NCBI GenBank assembly: GCA_964518305.1
Contig: CAZFDK010000100.1
Coordinates: 1-5,396, forward strand
Direction: 5' to 3'
Length of the DNA: 5,396 nt
Source of the DNA: Caribbeanibacter sp964518305
GTDB taxonomy: Bacteria; Gemmatimonadota; Gemmatimonadetes; Palauibacterales; Palauibacteraceae
Positions within the stretch are counted from its first letter, which is position 1, and every line of letters begins with the position of its first letter. Position numbers and translations under genes: made by a program. This document shows positions 1-4,882 of this stretch, piece after piece. The notes under the pieces were generated by a model. That model was not told the DNA's origin. It worked only from the letters and a program-made list of their open reading frames with translations, and made no database searches.

Positions 1-125
1 ACCCGGTGGTGCCGAAAGGAACGGCCCGGATCCGCTGCCAGATCTCGGCGGCCCACGAGCGGGAGCACCTGGACCGGACGCTGGACGCGCTGGAGACCAT
101 CGGTACGGACATGGGGATCATCTGA
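1..125 (+). CDS. kbl: 2-amino-3-ketobutyrate CoA ligase (glycine C-acetyltransferase), C-terminal fragment
   Basis: Only the last 40 codons are present (reading frame from base 3, TGA at 123-125); the gene begins outside the window. The tail starts PVVPKGTARIRCQISAAHE and ends in TIGTDMGII. It lines up from memory with the C-terminus of E. coli Kbl, which has PVVPKGQARIRTQMSAAH and ends near IGKQLGVIA. Kbl is a PLP-dependent alpha-oxoamine synthase that cleaves 2-amino-3-ketobutyrate with CoA to glycine and acetyl-CoA, after threonine dehydrogenase in threonine catabolism. The catalytic lysine lies upstream of the window and cannot be checked. Related oxoamine synthases (BioF, serine palmitoyltransferase) share the fold, but the VPKG-ARIR-Q-SAAH pattern favours Kbl. 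No terminator is visible after the stop codon. Confidence 0.85.
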   Translation, partial: PVVPKGTARIRCQISAAHEREHLDRTLDALETIGTDMGII

Positions 126-148
126 TCATTGCGGCGAGGAGCCGAGCC

Positions 149-196
149 ATGAGCGCCCACCGGTCGGCCCCGCGACCGACCACGAGACGACCGTAG
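149..196 (+). CDS. Possible 15-codon leader ORF upstream of the aldolase
   Basis: ATG at 149 opens a 15-codon frame encoding MSAHRSAPRPTTRRP and ending in TAG at 194-196. It has a good Shine-Dalgarno sequence (GAGGAG 136-141, seven bases before the ATG) that duplicates the one used by the aldolase. The peptide is rich in arginine (4) and proline (3). A small hairpin (161-178) lies inside it. It could be a translated leader peptide affecting downstream expression, or chance. No family is recognisable. The only support is the ribosome-binding site and its position. Confidence 0.15.
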   Translation: MSAHRSAPRPTTRRP

Positions 197-215
197 ACCA
201 CCACGGACGACCATA

Positions 216-221
216 GAGGAG
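216..221 (+). promoter_or_regulatory. Ribosome-binding site of the class I aldolase
   Basis: GAGGAG ends eight bases before the ATG at 230. It supports that start over any downstream one, and the conserved aldolase sequence begins soon after. Confidence 0.7.
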
Positions 222-229
222 CCGATTCG

Positions 230-1162
230 ATGACCGACGACGAAGTGACGCCGACGGCCCGGCCGGAGGGCCCGCCGACCCTGGACGAGCTCAACCTCTC
301 GGGGGGCAAGAAGGCCCGGCTGCACGACATGACCTACAACCACGGGGCGGAGAACGGGACGCTGCTCCTGCTCCCCATCGACCACGGCATGGAGCACGGC
401 CCCCGGGACTTCTTCCCCAACCCCGAGGCCGCCGACCCCCGGTTCCAGCTCGAGCTCGCGCGTCGGGGCGGCTACAACGGGCTGGCCTGCCAGATCGGGT
501 TCGCCGAGAAGTTCTTCCCCGACTACGCGGGCGAGGTCCCCCTCATCCTGAAGATCAGCGGCAAGACCAACGTGCCTCCGGACGACGCAGCGCACTCGCC
601 GCTGAACGCCACCGTGGAGGACGCGGTGCGACTCGGAGCCCATGCGGTGGGCTATACGCTCTACGTGGGCTCGCCGCTCCAGTCCCGCCACCACGAGGAT
701 CTGAGGCGCGTGCGCACGGAGTGCGAGCGGTACGGCATGCCGCTGATCGTATGGTCCTACCCACGGGGCTCGGCCATCGAGAACAGCGGCGGCCGGGACT
801 CCATCTACGCCGTGGACTACGCCGCGCGGCTGGCCATGGAGATGGGGGCGGACATCGTCAAGCTGAACGTCCCCACGAAGAGCGAGAAGGACGATCGGAT
901 GCCCGAGGTCTATCGGGAGCTCGAGTGGGACTACGCCGAGGGCGCCCGCCGGGTGATCGCCTCGGCGCGCCGGACACCGGTGCTGGTCTCCGGCGGCAGC
1001 AAGGTGAGCGACGAGGACCTCCTGCAGAAGGCGCGCACAGCCATGGACGCGGGCGCCAGCGGCCTGATCTTCGGCCGCAACATGTGGCAGCGCCCCCTGG
1101 ACGAGGCGCTCGAGGTCACGGAGCGTGTGAAGGAGCTCTTCGGCGACTACGCCATCGGATGA
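230..1162 (+). CDS. fbaB: Class I fructose-bisphosphate aldolase, DhnA/archaeal type
   Basis: A 310-residue cytosolic TIM-barrel enzyme that should reversibly cleave fructose 1,6-bisphosphate to dihydroxyacetone phosphate and glyceraldehyde 3-phosphate through a Schiff-base lysine, without metal. Visible landmarks are LLLPIDHGMEHG (45-56) with candidate catalytic Asp51, VWSYPRG (174-180) with candidate Tyr177, and GADIVKLNVP (206-215) with candidate Schiff-base Lys211. VSGGSK (253-258) and FGRN (281-284) are the usual phosphate-binding loops. Order and spacing of the Asp, Tyr and Lys match the archaeal-type aldolases such as that of Thermoproteus tenax. The DhnA family also includes LsrF and the 3-dehydroquinate-pathway enzyme ADH synthase, so substrate is a family-level inference, but the SYPRG and GRNMWQRP segments fit the aldolase branch. 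GAGGAG precedes the ATG by eight bases. The stop overlaps the rpe start as ATGA, so the two are probably co-translated. Confidence 0.88.
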   Translation: MTDDEVTPTARPEGPPTLDELNLSGGKKARLHDMTYNHGAENGTLLLLPIDHGMEHGPRDFFPNPEAADPRFQLELARRGGYNGLACQIGFAEKFFPDYAGEVPLILKISGKTNVPPDDAAHSPLNATVEDAVRLGAHAVGYTLYVGSPLQSRHHEDLRRVRTECERYGMPLIVWSYPRGSAIENSGGRDSIYAVDYAARLAMEMGADIVKLNVPTKSEKDDRMPEVYRELEWDYAEGARRVIASARRTPVLVSGGSKVSDEDLLQKARTAMDAGASGLIFGRNMWQRPLDEALEVTERVKELFGDYAIG

Positions 1163-1854
1163 GCGGTATCCCCGATCGCTTCACGCCGCCGGTGATCGCC
1201 CCCTCCCTCCTGGCGGCCGACTACACACGGCTGGGGAAGGAGATGCGGGCGGCGGAGGAGGCCGGCGCCGGCTGGTTCCAGCTGGACGTGATGGACGGCC
1301 ACTTCGTGCCGAACCTGAGCGTGGGCCTGCCCGTGCTGGAGTCTGTCCGGCCCGCCACCGACGCGTTCCTGGACGTGCATCTGATGATCGAGAACCCGGA
1401 CCAGTTCCTGGTCCGCTTCGCTGAAGCGGGGGCGGACCTGATCACGGTGCACCAGGAGGTGACGCGGCACCTGCACCGGGACCTGACGGAGATCCGGCAG
1501 CTCGGGTGCGCCGCGGGGGTGGCCCTCAACCCCTCCACCCCGGCGGAGGCCCTGTCGGAGGTCCTCCCGCTGGTGGACCTGGTGCTGGTGATGACCGTGA
1601 ATCCGGGCTTCGGCGGCCAGTCCTTCATCAACGCCGTCCTCCGCAAGGTGCGGCGGGTGAAGGAGATGGCGGGTCAACGGGGGCTCGATAGGCTCATGGT
1701 GCAGGTGGATGGAGGAGTGAGCGCGGACACGGCGTCCCGGGCCGTCGAGGCCGGCGTCGACGTGCTGGTGGCCGGATCCGCGGTCTTTCGCGGCTCCGGG
1801 AGCGTCGGGGAGCGGTTCCGGGCCCTGGAGGAAGCCGCGGCCGGCGCGGTCTGA
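1159..1854 (+). CDS. rpe: Ribulose-phosphate 3-epimerase
   Basis: A 231-residue TIM-barrel enzyme interconverting D-ribulose 5-phosphate and D-xylulose 5-phosphate in the pentose phosphate and Calvin pathways. Signatures in order are VIAPSLLAADY (12-22), LDVMDGHFVPNL (42-53), DVHLMI (72-77), ALNPSTP (122-128), VNPGFGGQSF (147-156), VDGG (183-186) and AGSAVF (205-210), the last three including the phosphate-binding loops. Length is typical. Of the four metal ligands known in human RPE (His35, Asp37, His70, Asp175), Asp43, His74 and Asp184 are present, but the first histidine is Gln41 (WFQLDVMDG). The open frame extends far upstream, but homology begins near the ATG at 1159. That ATG overlaps the aldolase stop by four bases (ATGA). 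The nearest purine-rich site (AAGGAG 1130-1135) is 23 bases away, so initiation probably depends on translational coupling. Confidence 0.95.
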   Translation: MSGIPDRFTPPVIAPSLLAADYTRLGKEMRAAEEAGAGWFQLDVMDGHFVPNLSVGLPVLESVRPATDAFLDVHLMIENPDQFLVRFAEAGADLITVHQEVTRHLHRDLTEIRQLGCAAGVALNPSTPAEALSEVLPLVDLVLVMTVNPGFGGQSFINAVLRKVRRVKEMAGQRGLDRLMVQVDGGVSADTASRAVEAGVDVLVAGSAVFRGSGSVGERFRALEEAAAGAV

Positions 1855-1925
1855 AGCCACGCGCCCACCGCCGGACCACACCGGGCCACAACCAACCGCC
1901 CCTCCGGGTGTATGGCATCCCCGAC
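1855..1925 (+). other. Gap between rpe and the MoeB-like gene
   Basis: These 71 bases have no recognisable terminator, promoter or Shine-Dalgarno sequence. The MoeB reading frame is open through the gap, with a GTG at 1908 six codons upstream of the ATG at 1926. The gap is unusual beside the strong GAGGAG-type sites before the aldolase, BtuF-like and methyltransferase genes. Confidence 0.4.
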
Positions 1926-3185
1926 ATGACCACCTCCACGACGAGCACGGGAACGGGCGCGGAGAGCGCCGGGGACGGCGTGGCCGCCGACGCCGACGCG
2001 GGGCTGGAGGGTCGGGCCGCGGACGGAGAGCTCCCGGACCTGACCCCGGGCGAGGTGCACCGCTACAGCCGCCACCTCCGCCTGCCGGATGTGGGGCGGG
2101 ACGGCCAGCGACGACTCAAGGCCTCGCGGGTCCTGGTGGTGGGGGTCGGCGGCCTGGGGTCTCCGGCCGCGCTCTACCTGGCTGCGGCGGGCGTCGGCCG
2201 CCTGGGCCTGGTGGACCACGACCGCGTGGAGGTCACGAATCTCCAGCGACAGATTCTCCACGACACGAGGGCCGTGGGCGAGGAGAAGCTCGCTTCAGCG
2301 CGCCGGCGGCTGGAGGCCACCAACCCGGAGGTGGAGGTCGTCACTCACGAGGCCCGCCTGGACTCCGGCAACGCGCTCGAGATCCTGGACGGCTACGACC
2401 TGGTGGTGGACGGCAGCGACAATTTCCCCACCCGCTACCTGGTCAACGACGCCTGCGTCCTCTCGGGCGTCCCCCTGGTCTACGGCGCCGTCCACCGCTT
2501 CGACGGCCAGGCTTCCGTGTTCGCCGCGGACGACGGGCCCTGCTACCGATGTCTCTTCCGGGATCCGCCTCCGCACGGCGCCGTGCCGACCTGCGAGGAG
2601 GCCGGAGTCCTGGGCGTGCTCCCGGGCATCATCGGGAGCATCCAGGCCACCGAAGCGCTGAAGCTCCTCCTGGGGGAGGGACGCTCCCTGTCGGGGCGCC
2701 TGCTGACCCTGGACGCCCGGGAGATGCGGTTCCGTGAGATCGAGGTCCGACGCGACGCGGACTGTCCCGCCTGCGGCGACGACCCGAGCGTGACCGAGCT
2801 CATCGACTACGAGGAGTTCTGCGGCATGGACCCGAGCGGGAGTCAGCACAGCGGCGAGGACGGCGTCCCGCACGTGGACGTCCAGACCCTCCGACGACGG
2901 ATCGAGGAGGGCGAGCCGCTCCAGATCCTGGACGTGCGCCAGCCCTACGAGTGGGAGATCTGCAATCTGGACGAGCAGGGCGCCGATCTGGTGCCCCTGG
3001 GCCAGCTGCCCGGGGCTCTGGACCGGGTGCGGGACGACCGGCCGGTGGTCGTCTACTGCCGCTCCGGCGGTCGGAGCGCGCGCGCCGTCCGCCTCCTGCA
3101 ACGACACGGATACGACGCGGCGAACCTCGAGGGCGGTATCCTGGCCTGGGCGCAGGAGATCGACCCCGAGATGCCGGAGTACTGA
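1926..3185 (+). CDS. moeB: MoeB/ThiF-type adenylyltransferase with C-terminal rhodanese domain (MoeZ/MOCS3-like)
   Basis: A 419-residue cytosolic enzyme of the E1-like family. It adenylates the C-terminal glycine of a small sulfur-carrier protein (MoaD, ThiS, CysO or a relative) and can then deliver sulfur from a rhodanese persulfide. Residues 1-38 are a low-complexity Thr/Ala/Asp/Gly extension. The adenylation domain starts at HRYSRHLRLPDVG (45-57), with ATP loop GVGGLGSP (73-80), Asp97, NLQRQ (105-109) with Arg108, Lys121 and DGSDNF (162-167). CxxC pairs at Cys206/209 and Cys280/283 are zinc ligands, and Cys223 sits in the conserved PTCEEAGVLG. The rhodanese domain (about 316-419) has active loop CRSGGRS with Cys378 and ends in the usual LEGGILAW and DPEMPEY. 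No sulfur carrier is encoded in the window, so molybdopterin, thiamin, cysteine or tRNA thiolation remain open. The start is uncertain: ATG 1926 or GTG 1908, neither with a good Shine-Dalgarno. Confidence 0.9.
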   Translation: MTTSTTSTGTGAESAGDGVAADADAGLEGRAADGELPDLTPGEVHRYSRHLRLPDVGRDGQRRLKASRVLVVGVGGLGSPAALYLAAAGVGRLGLVDHDRVEVTNLQRQILHDTRAVGEEKLASARRRLEATNPEVEVVTHEARLDSGNALEILDGYDLVVDGSDNFPTRYLVNDACVLSGVPLVYGAVHRFDGQASVFAADDGPCYRCLFRDPPPHGAVPTCEEAGVLGVLPGIIGSIQATEALKLLLGEGRSLSGRLLTLDAREMRFREIEVRRDADCPACGDDPSVTELIDYEEFCGMDPSGSQHSGEDGVPHVDVQTLRRRIEEGEPLQILDVRQPYEWEICNLDEQGADLVPLGQLPGALDRVRDDRPVVVYCRSGGRSARAVRLLQRHGYDAANLEGGILAWAQEIDPEMPEY

Positions 3186-3189
3186 GGAG
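3184..3189 (+). promoter_or_regulatory. Ribosome-binding site of the BtuF-like gene, overlapping the MoeB stop codon
   Basis: GAGGAG shares its first two bases with the MoeB-like stop codon (TGA 3183-3185) and lies seven bases before ATG 3197. It fixes the start and implies that ribosomes ending on the upstream gene can load the next. Confidence 0.75.
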
Positions 3190-3196
3190 TCACGAG

Positions 3197-4132
3197 ATGC
3201 GCATCGTCTCTCTGCTGGCTAGCGGAACGGAGATCGTCTGCGAGCTGGAGCTCGAGGAGAGCCTCGTGGGAATCTCACACGAGTGCGACCACCCGGAGCG
3301 GATCCTGGACCGCCCCCGGGTGAGCCGTCCCCGGTTCGACCCGGAGAAGCTCTCCAGCCGGGAGATCGACCGGGCCGTGAGCCAGGCCATGGCGGAGCAC
3401 GGCTCGGTGTACGCCATCGACCGTGAGCGGCTCGAGTCGCTAGAGCCTGACCTCATCCTCACCCAGGACGTCTGCGAGGTCTGCGCCGTCCCGACCCCCG
3501 GCGTCTGGGAGGCCGTCCGCGAGCTGGACCTGGACGCACGGATCCTCTCCCTCGACGCTCACGACCTGGAGGGAATCCTGGAGACCGTGCTGGAGGTGGG
3601 CGATGCCACCGGCAACGGGGATCGCGCCGCGGAGCTGGTGGCGGACTACCGGGAGCGCCTGGACGAGGTGCGACGGAGCGTCGAGGACGCCGACCGCCCC
3701 AGGGTGCTGGCCGTGGAGTGGCTGGACCCGCCCTTCGAGCCCGGACACTGGGTGCCGGAGATGGTGGATATCGCCGGGGGGGAGAACCTGGCCGGCGAGG
3801 CCGACGCCCGCTCCCACCGCGTCGAGTGGGAGGACCTCACGGGCCTGGACCCGGCCGTACTGGTGGTCATGCCCTGCGGCTATGGGCTGGAGGAGTCCCG
3901 GCAGGAGGCCGACCGGTACGCCGACCGGCTGCTGGAGGCCGCGCCGCGGGCCATCGACGAGGGACGCGCGTGGGCCGTGGACGCCTCCTCCTACTTCAAC
4001 CGCTCGGGGCCACGTGTGGTGGACGGCGTGGAGATCCTGGCCGGGATCCTCCATCCGGGGCGGGCCGCGGAGCCTTCCCCCGCGGCGGCAGCCCGCTGGC
4101 AGCCCCAGAGGGCGGAGGCCTCCGGGGAGTAG
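3197..4132 (+). CDS. Cytoplasmic BtuF-like (cobalamin/siderophore-binding fold) protein with CxxC motif
   Basis: A 311-residue protein of the COG0614-like periplasmic-binding fold, usually annotated as cobalamin-binding protein. It opens MRIVSLLASGTEIV, so the first strand of the fold begins at residue 2 and there is no signal peptide or lipobox. Further landmarks are GISHECDHPE (25-34), LEPDLILTQDVCEVCAVP (82-99) with Cys93 and Cys96, HWVPEMVDIAGG (184-195), VVMPCGYG (223-230) and SYFNRSGPRVVDGVEILAG (265-283). The composition is strongly acidic, and the last 25 residues are an Ala/Pro/Glu-rich tail. True BtuF delivers vitamin B12 to BtuCD in the periplasm; a family of soluble homologues with this CxxC block is widespread and, to my knowledge, functionally uncharacterised. 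No permease or ATPase gene is seen nearby. Its start is coupled to the MoeB-rhodanese gene, so a cytosolic role linked to sulfur or cofactor handling is conceivable but unproven. Confidence 0.8.
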   Translation: MRIVSLLASGTEIVCELELEESLVGISHECDHPERILDRPRVSRPRFDPEKLSSREIDRAVSQAMAEHGSVYAIDRERLESLEPDLILTQDVCEVCAVPTPGVWEAVRELDLDARILSLDAHDLEGILETVLEVGDATGNGDRAAELVADYRERLDEVRRSVEDADRPRVLAVEWLDPPFEPGHWVPEMVDIAGGENLAGEADARSHRVEWEDLTGLDPAVLVVMPCGYGLEESRQEADRYADRLLEAAPRAIDEGRAWAVDASSYFNRSGPRVVDGVEILAGILHPGRAAEPSPAAAARWQPQRAEASGE

Positions 4133-4145
4133 ACACCCGGCGCCT

Positions 4146-4811
4146 TCATCCCCGATATCGCGCGACGGACAGCCCGTCGCGGACCGGTATCACCGCGGCC
4201 TCGAAGGCCTCGTCCTCCGCCAGCCTCCGGTTGAACTCCCGTATGGCACGGGTGGAGGCTTCCTCGTCCGACTCGTCCACCACCCCGCCCTCCCAGAACA
4301 CGTTGTCCGCCGTGATCAGGGCGCCGGGGCGCATCAGCGCCGTGAGCCGGTCCAGGTACAGGGGATAGTTCTCCTTGTCGGCGTCCACGAAGGCCATGTC
4401 GAAGCTCGGCTCCGCCCGCCGCCCGGCCACCGCCATCTCCTCCACCACCTCCACGGCATCGCCGACGCGCACCTGCGCGCGCCGCGCCACCCCTGCCCGC
4501 CGGAACGCCTCCCGGGCCAGCTCCGCGTGCGCCTCCTCCTTCTCCAGGGTCACAAGCTCGGCCTCCTCCGACAGGGTCGAGAGGATCCACAGCCCGGAGT
4601 AGCCGCCCAGGGTGCCGATCTCCAGGACGCGGGTGACGTCGGCCATCCGCGCCAGCAGGCCCAGGAGACGACCCTCCAGGGCGGAGATCTGGATGGAGGG
4701 AAGGTCGCGGGCCTCCATCTCCGCCTCGATCCATCGGTGCGTCTCCGACTCTCCGGCATACAGCTGCGTGGCATACTCCACGCAGCGCTCCATCGTCTCG
4801 GTGTCCAGCAT
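4146..4811 (-). CDS. SAM-dependent O-methyltransferase, cation-dependent CCoAOMT-like family
   Basis: A 221-residue soluble class I methyltransferase of the O-methyltransferase 3 / COG4122 type (relatives include plant CCoAOMT and Bacillus YrrM). It transfers a methyl group from S-adenosylmethionine to a hydroxyl, typically of a catechol-like or other small substrate. Visible landmarks are the SAM motif VLEIGTLGGYSGLWI (62-76), acidic Glu90 after strand 2 in LVTLEKEE, VGDAVE (116-121), FVDADKENYPLYLD (141-154), and ITADNVFWEGGVV (166-178). Asp143, Asp169 and Asn170 match the metal ligands of CCoAOMT. Length is normal for the family. The open frame runs far upstream, but the start at 4811 is fixed by a strong AGGAGGAG six bases before it and by where homology begins. 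It converges on the BtuF-like gene with 13 bases between stops, and lies 71 bases downstream of a DUF4332-like gene on the same strand. The substrate cannot be inferred. Confidence 0.88.
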   Translation of the reverse strand: MLDTETMERCVEYATQLYAGESETHRWIEAEMEARDLPSIQISALEGRLLGLLARMADVTRVLEIGTLGGYSGLWILSTLSEEAELVTLEKEEAHAELAREAFRRAGVARRAQVRVGDAVEVVEEMAVAGRRAEPSFDMAFVDADKENYPLYLDRLTALMRPGALITADNVFWEGGVVDESDEEASTRAIREFNRRLAEDEAFEAAVIPVRDGLSVARYRG

Positions 4812-4817
4812 GGGCTG

Positions 4818-4825
4818 CTCCTCCT
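4818..4825 (-). promoter_or_regulatory. Ribosome-binding site of the O-methyltransferase
   Basis: On the minus strand the sequence reads AGGAGGAG followed by six bases and ATG. This is the strongest Shine-Dalgarno match in the window, and it selects the start at 4811 over the long upstream in-frame extension. Confidence 0.75.
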
Positions 4826-4850
4826 GATCCCGGTCGTCCTCGCAGTCGGC

Positions 4851-4865
4851 TCGCTCTCGCTCTCG
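4851..4865. repeat. Short hexamer repeat (TCGCTC, 2.5 copies) between the minus-strand genes
   Basis: TCGCTC TCGCTC TCG on the plus strand, or GAGAGC units on the minus strand, lies in the 71-base gap between the DUF4332-like stop and the O-methyltransferase start. It is too short to call a functional element. The rest of that gap shows no terminator or clear promoter. Confidence 0.4.
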
Positions 4866-4882
4866 GTGATCCGTGTGTGATT

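Larger units (their letters stand above)
136..225 (+). repeat. Two direct copies of GAGGAGCCGA, 80 bases apart
   Basis: The 10-mer GAGGAGCCGA occurs at 136-145 and again at 216-225. Each copy contains a Shine-Dalgarno-like GAGGAG, and each is followed 3 or 4 bases later by ATGA (ATG at 149 and at 230). The second copy is the ribosome-binding site of the aldolase gene. The first could serve a 15-codon leader ORF, or be a remnant of a small duplication of the translation start region. Chance recurrence of a purine-rich 10-mer is possible. Confidence 0.5.
126..229 (+). promoter_or_regulatory. Leader region between kbl and the aldolase gene
   Basis: These 104 bases separate kbl from the aldolase. 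They hold two copies of GAGGAGCCGA, each placed just before an ATGA, and a short GC hairpin (CGGTCG at 161-166 paired with CGACCG at 173-178, six-base loop). They also hold an imperfect 20-base tandem similarity, with GACGACCGTAGA at 186-197 and GACGACCATAGA at 206-217. I find no convincing -35/-10 pair and no T-tract terminator. The aldolase may be read through from kbl or have its own promoter that I cannot recognise. A regulatory role is inference. Confidence 0.3.

Noticed and set aside
118..330. Minus-strand 70-residue open frame across the leader region
   Set aside because: No Shine-Dalgarno, no recognisable motif, and it overlaps the start of the aldolase on the opposite strand.
721..1158. 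Long plus-strand open frame running into rpe, which would give a 377-residue protein
   Set aside because: This part overlaps the well-supported aldolase in another frame, is Arg/Gly-rich shadow sequence, and Rpe homology begins only at the ATG overlap at 1159.
1147..1881. Minus-strand 244-residue open frame opposite rpe
   Set aside because: Composition (His/Arg/Gln-rich, no recognisable motif) is that of an antisense shadow of a GC-rich gene; rpe motifs are unambiguous on the plus strand.
1855..1925. Possible promoter, riboswitch or terminator between rpe and moeB
   Set aside because: I found no paired -35/-10 boxes, no T-tract hairpin and no conserved riboswitch-like structure in these 71 bases.
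2295..3107. Minus-strand 270-residue open frame opposite the MoeB-rhodanese gene
   Set aside because: It is antisense to a gene with full catalytic motifs and shows no family signature of its own.
4113..4124. Palindrome CGGAGGCCTCCG as a transcription terminator
   Set aside because: It has no loop and no following T-tract, and it lies in coding sequence before the stop codon.
3603..4880. Plus-strand 425-residue open frame spanning the end of the BtuF-like gene and the O-methyltransferase
   Set aside because: It is out of frame with the BtuF-like protein and antisense to the methyltransferase; Trp/Pro/Arg-rich composition marks it as a GC shadow.
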